Positions 33,990 through 45,301 of a DNA stretch of 64,000 nt are shown piece by piece. The stretch's first letter is position 1; each line of letters opens with the position of its first letter. Source of the stretch: Topomyia yanbarensis (taxonomy: Eukaryota; Arthropoda; Insecta; Diptera; Culicidae); assembly GCF_030247195.1 (NCBI RefSeq), contig NC_080671.1, forward strand, positions 198,014,676-198,078,675, given 5' to 3'. A program made the position numbers and the translations under genes. A model generated the notes under the pieces. It did not search any database. It was given only the letters and a program-made list of their open reading frames with translations, and was not told the DNA's origin.

Positions 33990-34181
33990 TGGTAAATTTT
34001 GACGATCGTTTTCTTGTAATGCAATTGATTGATATTTGTCTAAATATACGACATAATTTATAAACAGCTCCTCAGCGGTAATGTTTCGCACTGGGTACTG
34101 TTTCAATGCATCTCGGTACAATTTCATGTTTCTCGCAGTATTTTTTTCGATTATAGAGGTTTTAACCTTAAGGTCATTCAC
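33990..34181 (-). other. unrecognised reading-frame fragment next to a SINE
   Basis: The minus strand reads TARNMKLYRDALKQYPVRNI and FINYVVYLDKYQSIALQEND, which looks protein-like. The SINE at 34,141 is inserted at its N-terminal edge. No family was recognised, and the frame upstream of the SINE does not obviously continue. It may be an exon remnant or part of an old transposon. Confidence 0.25.
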
Positions 34182-34302
34182 CTCTTTGGGTTAGAAACAT
34201 CTCTTATGAAAAATTTCTAACCCTATGTGCGGGGTCGGGACTCGAGACCAGGTGCGCTTTGTACAAGGCAATCGATTTACCAACTACGCTGCGCCCACCC
34301 CA
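34141..34302 (-). mobile_element. tRNA-derived SINE, Feilai type, copy 2
   Basis: Same length (162 bp), orientation and sequence order as copy 1, with a few differences, including a damaged B box (GGTCTCGAGTCC). An 11-bp duplication TTCTCGCAGTA lies at 34,130-34,140 and 34,303-34,313. Confidence 0.87.
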
Positions 34303-34319
34303 TTCTCGCAGTAATTTGC

Positions 34320-35697
34320 CTCTCTGTTCAAGATTTCTAAACGTTCAGACACAGAAGTTCGGCCATCATGCACTGTGCAGCTGTTTCTACTAGTACTTTT
34401 AAAGGGCGTCACGAATAACGGCATACGCAGAAGATTGTATAAACAAATCATAAAATGGTGAGCAATTTTAATTTTGTTGAACTGGACTTTTTTATAGTCT
34501 AGAACAGTATTACGGAAAACAGGCGGGTTTGTTTACGAAAGCTATCAAGTACACCCAATAAACTTTGTAATTTTGTTTTGTTTATTGCTGTCTTTTTGAA
34601 CAGTGTTGTTCTATTCTAATAAAACAAAATAACTATAGCTTGAAACAAACTTTGCTAATCCTGTGTCGAATCGACACACTGTCGATATACCTGCGTGTGT
34701 ACGAGAGCAGCGTAGAGCTTCACTAATTTGGTCTCCTTCAATTAAGGTATATTTCAACTTTGAGCCATGTTGGTTGGAACGGATTCAAATATAATTAAAT
34801 CTTTAAAAGCGCGTTTTAAGACCGTTTCGAGGTGAAAGTATTTTTTTTGATCAGGTGTATGTGTCTTTGAATGTATATTTTTCTAAAAAAAATGTTCAAG
34901 TAGCGTTGGTTACGCAAAAAAACTATCCTAAAATTTAGAATTAATCGTTTGAAAAGCAAGGCATCTATCAAAACACAATTACTATTAAACAGGGTTTCAA
35001 ATACACTCATCACAAGGAGGCTAATTTCAATATGATAACATAAAAATGATCTGGTGTATATGCACGCAGAATTCGTGATATGGTTGTGCGCTCTAATTTA
35101 CATGTTGTAAAAAACTGTCCTGTTTGAGAGTCTCTAATTTTACCGCACTATTGAGACAAAAAGAAACCCCCAGCAAAGAATAACAAAGGAAATCGCAAAT
35201 CTCTTTGAGTTTTCGTAATTGTTTTCGTAAACAAAACCCGCCCTATTTTCTTTTTTAAATTTTTACCTGAGCTGAAAAATCCGTATTGGATCAGACAGCC
35301 TAGAAATGCTAGTTTATGGTTTGTTTATGTAGACTTTTGCAACATTCTTTGTTTTTTTTACCGCCCTTGTAAAAATTCATGTCATAGCTGAATCATAAAA
35401 CAATAACCTGAACGCAGTAGCGAACAGAATAGTTAGAGGCACACCGCTGTTTTTTGTAAGAAAAATAGATCGAACGAATTTTTTCTAAATAAGCTTTTGT
35501 ATCCAGCAATCGTCTCAAATTTAGATCAAGACACCCATTTTCAATTTCACAAAATTCCTTGATGACAATTGCCATAAGAGGTTTATGGGAAAGTTACCAT
35601 TGAGGAGCCCAAAGTTCGTTCAATTTAAAAATTGTAAATATTTCATGCAATTCAACTGATGTAATGCGTTGAAAAAGGACTTCACAAAGAGTTATCA
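34320..35697. other. non-coding stretch, nothing recognised
   Basis: AT-rich DNA with no convincing gene or repeat ends. Confidence 0.45.
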
Positions 35698-35705
35698 TAA
35701 CTAGG

Positions 35706-36750
35706 TAGGGTTACCAACCGTCCTTATTTTAAAGGACATGTCCTTATTTTCGAGGTTTTTGGAAAGCGTCCTTATTTTACTTCAAACGTCCTTATTTTTA
35801 GTCTCAAACCTTGGCATATACAGGGTGGTTCAACATGATATTTTTTAACAGGGCATGTCATGTTATTGTAGTTTAGTATTGTTTGCCACCACAGGATGCT
35901 TACCATTTTCAAATTATTCAACTATATTTCGAAAATCAGCGATCTGTGAGAAATGTGTTTCGTGTACTCTGACCATAATATGGTCGACCTAATCGGCCAA
36001 CTGACTTCACTATTCGCCATACAATCAAAGAGTAAAAGTTGCAGTTCTCGTTATTGGATGATTAGCGAACAAATCGACCACATCCAGCACGCATTGGAGA
36101 AAACATAGCGGCGGTGACATTCCCAAGCATTGGAAACCAACATTACTCGACTAATTAGCCAGATATCACTTGAAATACTCGAATCCATCATCAAAAATTG
36201 GACCAGTCGAATGGATTACCTCAAGCGCCAACATAGTTAACATTTAAAAGAAATTGTTTTCAAACAATATATGGCAAAAAATGTTCTTTCGATTGACAAA
36301 CATTTCGCGATTTACTCCATTTTTCAATTTTTTGCGAGATCAAAAAAACGTCATGATGAATCACCCTGTATTAAATTATTCAGATCAACTTTATTCCAAG
36401 AGAATCAATTTCAATTGTCAATTTCAATTACTTCCAGTGATTGTTTTTGTTAATGCATACTCTCTGCGACTCATTCCAACCAGAAGTTCTTTTACTCAGA
36501 AGTAACCAAAATTTGATGGATAGCTCGATATGAGGTTTGGCCCAAGTGGTTATATTCGTTCAATATTGGTACTACACCATTCCAATTTGTCTCGATCAAG
36601 ATTCAACGTTACAGTTGAACTGCTGAATAATAAGCCAGAATCCCGACTTTTTCAGAATTCTGGCTCAAATGGCAACTGATTCAGTCTCCAATTCCGAATA
36701 GATTTGGAAGGGATGTCCTTAATTTGCTCTCTGTCCATTTGGTAACCCTA
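35706..36750. mobile_element. hAT-type element of 1,045 bp
   Basis: Perfect 12-bp ends TAGGGTTACCAA are flanked by TAACTAGG (35,698-35,705) and CAACTAGG (36,751-36,758), an 8-bp duplication with one difference. The left part repeats the word GTCCTTATTTT four times. A mariner-type element is nested inside. No hAT transposase was recognised. Confidence 0.85.
35821..36368. mobile_element. mariner-type element nested in the hAT-type element
   Basis: CAGGGTGGTTCAACATGA at 35,821 is matched in inverse, with three mismatches, ending at 36,368. TA flanks each side (35,819-35,820; 36,369-36,370). It is 548 bp long; no transposase domain is seen. Confidence 0.72.
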
Positions 36751-36759
36751 CAACTAGGC

Positions 36760-39700
36760 TCATATATAAATTATGCACTGAGGCTGCCTTTTTCCTGTCG
36801 CTTGATTTTCATTTTCGTCTCCGTGGTCTGAAACATATCAATCTACTATTAACCCTCTGCTATCCAATCCCGTCGTTTGGCGGGGTTCACCAGAATCACT
36901 GTAAAATGTATAATTGTGTTGTTAACCCCACTAAAAACTCTCCAAAAAACTTTCATACAATTACATTATCTGCTTGTTGAAATCATTATATAAAATGATA
37001 TTTAAGTTGAAATTCGGAAATTTCAGAGTAATTATTTTGCGTGTGGTAGTGTAATTCAATTGCAAAATTATCACACCTCTTGAAGTTCCAAAAAAATAAA
37101 AATTACTAGTAAGTTACGTCAAAGTAGTACTTTACCGTAGAATTGAAATTTGGTCGTGTACTAACTTGAAACTACACTTATGAGCTAAAGAACTTACCCC
37201 GCCAAATTGCGGTGTTAGGCAGCTGGGCGATCAAAAAAATGTGTTTTAAAAGTACTTATCACTTTAAACATTATTATTTATTTATTTATTTATTCATTAC
37301 TTGAAATTTTTTAAGAAGTAGGGAATAGCCCCTTTGAGTGAAATTTGCTTGTTGCTTATTAGGCTCTAGTTTTCTCAATTTTCGACCGATTTCAACAAAA
37401 CCACTTGCAAATGATCGGAAAACTATTCAAGATTTATTAACTATACTATCAGGTCAGAAAACCGGTTCTGGTTTTACAAAGAAATCCCATGGGGTCTGTT
37501 GGAGCGCCATGTGACCTATATTCAATACTAATACAACTTCTAGCTCGAAGTGTACCTTAACATAACCTTTAGCCATATGGCGCTGTCTCTCGTTGTACCT
37601 CAGGTAATATGAAATTCATTTCCCAATCCGTTTATGTTCCATAACATTTTTTGTAGAAGCTGTGGGCGATATTGTGGTTGCAACTAAATTTTCTTAAATT
37701 TAAACATCATGTGTTATTTAAGGCGCTTTTTAATCTATTCCACAAATGATTACATTTTTCGACAGTGCGTGAAAATAGTTTTCTGTGTTCGTATAGATAG
37801 TACACATATCCACAAACAAAAGTTGTTTTTCAAATGCTTTTTTATAAAATTTGTGGTTGGGGCTAGTTGGCGATGCTATTTACAGCGCCAAAATCGTCAT
37901 CAAATATTTTTATTTATGAAATTCAGTCCATAGCAAAAGAATCTTTTTCTTGAGTATCTCGTCAAAGCAGGAGACATTTACTACGGCTAATCGCCTGAAT
38001 ATTATTTAAAATTTGATTGTTTAATATTGAGTACGCGTCGAAATCAAAATGGCGAGGTATTGAGACTGAAATAATATGGTAGATGTACAGTAAATATACA
38101 GCTTTATTGAAAAGACATTCAGTACGTTCCATGAGGACCACTAAGGTAATTGAATTTTCATTCGACTGATTATTTGCTGGTGTATCGCTGACACCACATA
38201 CATACCGCCAACTCACCCCGGGCCGGGATAAGTTTTGATAAAATGTTGTCAACAGTCTGCCCTTTCATGCAATGTGTTCTATTTTGCGCGATCTGCCTGA
38301 ATCAAAGTGGTAAAAAATTTAAACTGAAAACACCGCAAACAAGCCCCGGTGCCTCCTGTACAAGTCATTTGTTCTAAACCAGGGAGGACGCGTCAAAATC
38401 GTATTCCGAATTTTGTATGGAATATACCGAAGCGTTTTCTTCCTAATTGGCACTGCATATAAATATTTATGAATTAATAGTTTGTTCTTTAGACAGAGTC
38501 TAGAATTCCTGTTTATAAGAGGGTATAAACATTTTATATATTTTGCTTGGATTCCTTCAATGTAATCCTCGAATGTCAGCTTTTTTATCGTAAATTAAAC
38601 CCAAGTATTTAACTTGATCTGACCACGTTATTATTTGGTTAAATTTAGGTAAAAACTGTTATTAATTTAGGTAAAAAAATGTTATTAACTGTTAACTGGT
38701 TTAATTTAGGTAAAAACTGTTATCGGATTATCCTGCGCAAGCTTATTCCTGTCACTAAGCTAGTGTCGGATTCTAATGAGATGGAGTAGAAGCGCAAATT
38801 CCATAACTAATTTCTAATAAAATATTATTAGAAAATAAAATTATAGCGCCCTGTTAGCAAATTATCACGGTATTCAAAAAATTCTCCGGTAAATGAAACA
38901 CTCTTCATATTAATTAAAACAGTTCACCAATATATTTTCTTCCAATCTCATTTGTAATCCCATATTGTCTACCATATACCTTAACGTAACTATGGACAAA
39001 CAGACACACCGACATAACACAAATTATTTAATTCTACTTAATCATATATCTCCATCCTAAGATGAGCATTTAACTTCAATCCGGAATTAAAGTTCTGTTA
39101 TAATAGACACGGTACATCAAGGCCAGCAGAAACACTGTTAGGGCTCTAGCAAACTCAACACCTGGAAAAAATTTCTTGTATTAAATTCCACACCTAAAAA
39201 TTCGAAATATTCCTTTTTTGTTATCGTCGTGTTTTTTATACATCCACTAGCACTAGAACAGACTTTTGCTTTGTAAAAAAATAACAGATTAAGTTTCTTT
39301 TCTGTATAAAATGTGATTTTTTTTTCTGATTTTCCATTTACTTTTGGTCCCACCCTCCATGCTAATCATTCACCCCTTTCAACCTTGCTCTTTTACTACC
39401 CCGGGGGTTGCAATCCCTTTTGCCGGCCCTTGGTTTTTCTGTTAATAAACACATAGCGCTCTGCGTGAAAGTCCTGAATACTGACAATTCGTGTGAGCAA
39501 TGCCGAAAATGAGAAAGTGATTTTTGTTTGTCTGTGATTAAACTTTAAATGACTAGATGTAGACACATTTCAACTATTGCTGATAATCATAGCTGCCATT
39601 TCTTTTAGCACCACCATATTCTTTATTTCAATGAATTGATTATGTTTTCTTTTAAAAGTTACTCACAAGCTAAACTCTTTCGATTTGGTTGTCGTTATTG

Positions 39701-39940
39701 TGAAAAACAATTGAGGAGTGAAAATTCAGTATCAGATGACCCTTATTTTTATTGTAATACATTTCAAAATCTGTAGTATGTCATATAACAGAAACTTCTT
39801 AATGTTTGTTTATTTTCCGTGATTTGCAAACTGCCGTTGATATTTATCGCCTTGAGGCTAAATAACTTTTTACAGCCGAAATTGGCTTCTTTGAACAAAG
39901 TTTGAAGCGCCAATATTTGGTTGAAAATTGTGTTTAAGTG
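36760..39940. other. non-coding stretch with repeat fragments
   Basis: Contents: a possible inverted pair of GGCGGGGT words (about 36,880 and 37,200), a TTTA-rich microsatellite at about 37,270-37,300, an old repeat carrying the frame SWRYVCGVSDTPANNQSNEN at 37,960-38,250 that looks transposon-derived, and a dispersed-repeat piece at about 38,750-38,810 (CTAGTGTCGGATTCTAATGA) shared with 52,640. No gene was identified. Confidence 0.45.
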
Positions 39941-39944
39941 GCTC

Positions 39945-39950
39945 TTTATT
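39945..39950 (-). terminator. candidate poly(A) signal for ACOX3-like gene
   Basis: Minus-strand AATAAA, about 190 nt past the stop codon at 40,141. No closer copy was seen. Confidence 0.4.
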
Positions 39951-40140
39951 CTACAGTGTATTTCGAATAGAATGATGTAAATTTTTAAAACAAAAGTCAT
40001 AACACCTTACAGTACACAAAATTTAACGCTCTTCTGGGAGGAAAAAGGGCTTACTCGTGTGAAGCCAAAGTTTTGAATTTTACGACCACTGGTTCAAATA
40101 AATGTATGGGATATCTGATTTTCTCAATAGCTTAAAACTA

Positions 40141-42405
40141 TTACAGTTTAGCACTAATATAGTCTCTGTACACTGCATCCTGCCACCATTTCGGCCGCTC
40201 CAATGTTTCCGGTGCCTGGAGAATAGCCGATTCCATGTGTTTGTAAACTTCCCCATCGCTCATACCCAGGGGTGAGTTCAACACAAAGTCTGGTGGTGCA
40301 ATAGCATCAACAAGCGATACCGCATCAGTCTTTATCACTGGCAATAGATCCAGATATCCCTGTTGCAGTAGATCGAGTGCATTAGTTACATTACTGAAGT
40401 AACCTCCCTGATAGAAAATGCCAATGTGTTTCATTATGACGTTAGCACCATACAATGATACTAGGCGACCGATAGCAACCTTTTCAGGTCCATCCTCAAG
40501 GTTCCTTAAAAATTTATCAGCGACAAACAGCATCACTCTCTGTGTATGAGAAGAAAAGATATACATTGTTGTTGAAATTTCGTAATCTGGCAACCACCTC
40601 TCCATAAGCTAGAGATAATACTCTAGCGTAGAATGACTGCGATTCGTTTCTAGCTTCGAATGACGATTTACCGTTTTGTTTTAAAACCAGCAGCCTTTTG
40701 TGGGTTTCTTCCAATAAATGTGCAACTAACCAATTCATTGCATTCAAATGTTCTGAAAATGTTGAAACAGGATTTTTAAATGACACTCAACTACGACCAA
40801 GGTTATGCGTACCTCTAACATCGACGGCATCTTTAGGGCTTTTCCACGATGCCTTAGAATTTCGAATGCGCATAAAATCTTTCAAAAATTCTACAGATCC
40901 AAGTGGTGAAACTTTAGCAAATGTCTCATAGCCCTTAGATCTTACATTCAGCAGCCAGTTGGAAGTTTGCTGTATGAGGACGTTATTCTCCCCTTCGTAT
41001 GTACAGTTCGGGTCGTTATCGTTGCGAAGATCTCCCAACGTTGACAACTTCAGGAATCCATGACCACCACAGGCTTCTCTGCACTCTTGAATACCATCTC
41101 TCGCAGCCCATGTGCATACTGGCTTGGCGGCTGATGATAAAGCGTGTATTTCCATACCAATAAACTCGTTTGTTCGATCCCCCATTATCATTTTGAGAAA
41201 CGCATCGCCATACACCTTCGAAAACCACAGCGTGAAGATTTTGATGGTAAACGCTGTTGCAAGATGCAGAAACAGGCGATATTGCTGGGACTGGTATTCC
41301 AGAACCGGTAGCTCTTCCGAACTATCTTCTGGACCGAACTGCTTCCGACTAGCAGAATAGCGAATGGCAATACAGATTGCCTTATTTAAATACAAGCTTG
41401 CAATTCCTGTAAAGTATTTGCTATAGAATCCATCTTCTAATTACCTGTGAACAATAGATCTTACCACAAATCCCAACTCGTCCTCCTGAAAGTGCTGCCA
41501 AAGATGCTCCAAAGCGTCTGCTCTCATCCTTGTAAGGTGAAACAAAAACACCCTCCTCGTTAACATCTCCGGTTTTAGCGAGTAGAAAATCCCTTGGAAT
41601 GCGATAATTCCTAAACATTACAAACCCGTTGTCTACTCCATGCAAACCGGCCTTTTCGCCCAGATCACCTACAATCACTCCTGGGAAGGCATTCAAAGTA
41701 TGAGGATCTCTTATAGGAACAACAAATGCATTCAGTCCATGGTGTTTTCCATCTTCGGTGTAAAGCTGTGCGTAGCATATCATATGGGTACAAGTTTTTC
41801 CTAAATTCCCAATCCAACATTTGGCAGCCTCAAAATCCGGCGTATTCAAAACATATTCCTTATTCTTAACATCGTAGGTGGCCGTAGTACGCATTCCTTT
41901 AGCATTGGTCCCGTGTGAAATTTCTGTCAATCCGAAAGCTCCCAAAATTTCACCCCTTTGATTCTGCTCGATAAGATGTGCTAAACGACCGACATCAAGA
42001 GCTTGAATAACCGAAGAAAACATACCAAAACCAAGGGAGAATTTGATCGCAAAACTAGGTTCGTATGCCATCAGAAGGTGGTTGAAGAAGCCCATGAAAT
42101 CGGGCCGTTCAAGGAGGTTTTCAATACCGAAAATTTTAGCGTTCTGGATAACGTACATCCGTTTCGTAGCTAAATGACGACTTTCATCCATCGACGGTGT
42201 ATGGTTGGGACGAGCGAATAGTGGATGGTTCTGTATGAAACTCCATGTTTTATGTTGTAGTTCAAGAGACGCCTCGTCATTGAGTGATAGTTTCACTTTA
42301 CGCCAATCAATTGTCGCTTGCTGACGATAGCTAGCTAGCGGTCCACTGCCGGGCTGATCAGGAAAATATGTCTTGTTGTTCAGAAGCTCGGATTGCTGGG
42401 AGGGT
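40141..42405 (-). CDS. ACOX3: peroxisomal acyl-CoA oxidase, ACOX3-like
   Basis: FAD-dependent oxidation of acyl-CoA to trans-2-enoyl-CoA with H2O2 release, the first step of peroxisomal beta-oxidation. Exons on the minus strand: 42405-41465, 41406-40813, 40752-40598 and 40539-40141. The introns are 58, 60 and 58 bp, and reading phase matches at each junction. The last begins GTGGTT, a weaker donor. About 695 residues result, near the roughly 700 of human ACOX3. Motifs: FGLTEISHGTN and FEAAKCWIGNLGKT (substrate/FAD region), RYSASRKQFGP, ECREACGGHGF and DPNCTYEGENNV with the catalytic Glu, IAPPDFVLNSPLG, and a C-terminal AKL, a type-1 peroxisomal signal. The first exon is missing: 42,405 is preceded by a splice acceptor (TTCCAG), the phase needs two bases from upstream, and no ATG exon was found. 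Confidence 0.93.
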
Positions 42406-42409
42406 CTGG

Positions 42410-42800
42410 AATCGTGAAACAAACATTAAAATGAATATAGGGGTGAGTACAAAAAGACTTTTGATAGGTATGTAGGATATTGAAATTCTATGCGGTTTGA
42501 ATTAGTGGGAGGGGGAGGATGCGTTGGGAACCACCTTATTTCGGTATACGGGTGGATGAAGGAAATTCGGATGTGAGGTTGATCTGAGAACAGGGGGAGG
42601 TGGTGATAGAGAGTGGAAGGTAGAGGGAGGGGGGGGGGGTTGAGGCCAAAGAGGGGAGAATTGGTTCTGAAGAGACGAAGTCGAAACGCAAACACCTGGA
42701 CTAATTATAGTTAGGTTTTGTGCCCTTTAAGCATAAATAATGTTTTAAACCATTTTTTTCCTTAGGGAGTAATATAGCGTTACACAATCACTCTGAACAT
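42410..42800. other. start of ACOX3-like intron 1, pyrimidine-rich
   Basis: On the minus strand this is C/T-rich with CCCCCCCCC runs, and it ends with the acceptor before 42,405. No credible first exon with an ATG and a matching donor was seen. Confidence 0.45.
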
Positions 42801-43665
42801 CGCCAAGTTAATCCCGGTCCGGAGGGCCGAGTGTCATACACCATTCGGCTCAGTTCGTCGAGATTGGAAAATGTCTGTGTATATGTGGCAGAAAGATGTC
42901 ACAAACACAAACTTAGTTTCAAATGAACTCCCCATTGGCTGCTATTGATTTTTTTTTGTAGATTGGACTTCAGGTTCCGGAGTTATGGGTTGAAGAGTAC
43001 GGCCACATAGCAAATTTCCATATAAACTGGTACCACCAAGATATCAAAAAGATGCAAAACTTATTGAAATGGATGCCAAATTACTTGGATTTGTCAGTCT
43101 AGATCAATAACGACTAACCAAAGTCGATTTGACCACATTGGCCACCTACGACGGTTCTTGACTCCATATAAGCAGGAACTGAAAAATGCTCAAAGGGGGG
43201 AGTGAAGGAAAATTTCAAAATCGAATTTGTATTCTTGATGCCAAATCTATACAATACACGAAACGATTTGATGTAGTCTCGAAAAAATATTATATATTTT
43301 TGCTTCAAGTAGGGGCGAATCCGGAATAAAATTTCCTAGTTGGTCTGAAATTCCTATTTTGAAATGAGCACATTACCTACAACAACCTACACAATAACAC
43401 AATAACAACCAGTGAAAAATTTGGTTTGAAATGATGTTGAGCTTGAAACGGTTTCGGACCCCCTATATTCGCCGCTGGTTTCAAGTGTTTCAATATTGAC
43501 ACATAGCATCTCAAGTTCGTGGCTGTCGTTCCATTGCATGCATGCACAAATCGTACTGAATATGTAATAGACATTTCCATCACTATATTGAACATAATCA
43601 GCCATGGAATCTTAGTTTGGACAAATGAGAAAGGTACAATTGCACCACTAGGTGGATTGAAACAG
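42800..43665 (-). repeat. dispersed mosquito repeat, copy 2 (reverse)
   Basis: The same family as 10,572-11,285, in opposite orientation. It begins with GGAGGGCCGAGTGTCATACA and ends with AATGAGAAAGGTACAATTGC and CACTAGGTGGATTGAAAC. The internal order of matching blocks is conserved. Confidence 0.7.
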
Positions 43666-43963
43666 GTTTTTTATGATGTTTATGTTTTCTCAATCTATGT
43701 TTGCACTGAATATCGATCACCGACTCATCAATTCTGGAGTAACAGTTATTCGCAGTGGATAAAAATTCCAAAATATTCTGACTCCTTCAGTAGAAGTTAG
43801 GGTTAAATCATTCGAGAAACTCTTAGTTTGCTCATATGATCCTATTCCACGCTCTAAACCTTCTTCATTCACTTCCTTGCTCTTCCGTACTACGGTTAAA
43901 AAAAATCATATCTTCTAGACTCTTGCTAATTGAAAGTAGTTATAACATGAAAAAACCCAAATC
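43666..43963. other. non-coding stretch, nothing recognised
   Basis: A short AT-rich spacer between the dispersed repeat and the split TIR element. Confidence 0.45.
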
Positions 43964-44016
43964 TAATACTACGTTCACACTACAGAGTTATTATTATTAT
44001 TATTATTATTATTATT

Positions 44017-44160
44017 TATTGGGCTTTAACCACACAGGGTCATTCGCCATAAGAAAGGGAATAGTTGTGATACATTTCACTGATTTGGTTTTTCTTCTTT
44101 GAGATCGATTGGCTATTGGATTGATGAGGTGTTGAGCTCCGGAATGAAGACAGCTTGCCA
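44017..44160 (-). other. LINE 3' UTR end, unique part
   Basis: Sequence between the minisatellite and the TAA tail, containing CCACACAGGGTCATTCGCC on the plus strand. It is non-coding and probably the part read by the element's own reverse transcriptase. Confidence 0.5.
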
Positions 44161-45270
44161 GGGCCGCGGGGGAGCCTCCCCAGCGCCCGGTTTTGGTATG
44201 TCAGTGGACCCACTGAACGATGATGGTGGGTGACTTGTTTATTTGCGGTTAGTCGAGAGACCTCCCTAGCACCCGCTGGGCGGTGGTAGTAGTTGGGCTG
44301 ACGGATTTCGATGGTAGAGGGGCCGCGGGAGAACCTCCCCAGCACCCGGTCCGGACGGTGGTGGAGGGCCCGCTGGGCGGTGGTAGTAGTTGGGCTGACG
44401 GGTTGCCATTGTAGAAGGGCCGCGGGAGAACCTCCCCAGCACCCGGTCCGAGTGTGGCAGAGGGCCCCCAGGTCGGTGGTAGTAATAGTGCTGATGGATT
44501 GCAGTTGTAGAAGTGCCGCGGGAGAACCTCCCCCGCATCCGGTCCGGGTGTGGCGGAGGGCCCGCTGGACGGTGGTAGTAATTGGGCTGGCAGATTGCGG
44601 TTGTAGGAGAGCCGCGGGAAAACCTCCCCAGCACCCGGTCCGGGCGGTGGTGGAGGGCCCGCTGGGCGGTGGTAGTAGTTGGGCTGACGGGTTGCCATTG
44701 TAGAAGGGCCGCGGGAGAACCTCCCCAGCACCCGGTCCGAGTGTGGCGGAGGGCCCGCAGGGCGGTGGTAGTAATAGTGCTGACGGATTGCAGTTGTAGA
44801 AGGGCCGCGGGAGAACCTCCCCGGCACCCGGTCCGGGTGTGGCGGAGGGCCCGCTGGGCGGTGGTAGTAGCTGGGCTGACGGATTGCGGTTGTGGAAGGG
44901 CCGCGGGAGAACCTCCCCAGCACCCGGTCCGGGTGTGGCGGAGGGCCCGCTGGGCGGTGGTGGTAGTTGGGCTGACGGGTTGCCATTGTAGAAGGGCCGC
45001 GGGAGAACCTCCCCTGCACCCGGTCCGAGTGTGGCGGAGGGCCCGCTGGGCGGTGGTAGTAATAGTGCTGACGGATTGCAGTTGTAGAAGGGCCGCGGGA
45101 GAACCTCCCCAGCACCCGGTCCGGGTGTGGCGGAGGGCCCGCTGGGCGGTGGTTGTAGTTGGTCTGACGGATTGTGGTTGTGGAAGGGGCGCGGGAGAAC
45201 CGCCCCGACACCCGGTCCGGGTGTGGCGGAGGGCCCGCTGAGCAGTAGTGGTAGTGGTTGCAGTAGAGGA
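44155..45270. repeat. GC-rich 96-bp minisatellite in the LINE 3' UTR
   Basis: About 11 tandem units with period 96 bp: GCGGGAGAAC recurs at 44,711, 44,807, 44,903 and 44,999. Each contains GGGCCGCGGGAGAACCTCCC, CACCCGGTCC and GGCGGTGGTAG. The outer units are more divergent. Because 96 is divisible by 3, reading frames stay open across the array in several frames on both strands; these are not taken as genes. Confidence 0.9.
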
Positions 45271-45301
45271 TGGTGTGAAGTTGGCCGGTTCGCGGTCTGT
45301 C

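Noticed and set aside
41407..41444. A 38-bp intron in the ACOX3-like gene using GTAATTAG
   Set aside because: Too short; GTAAGATC at 41,464 gives a 58-bp intron and a better protein match.
42406..42422. ACOX3-like protein starting at the TTG at 42,422
   Set aside because: It is not an ATG, and the segment ends in a splice acceptor; the true N-terminus must come from another exon.
43991..44020. TTA microsatellite as an independent simple repeat
   Set aside because: It is the TAA tail of the I-clade LINE, directly next to the target duplication.
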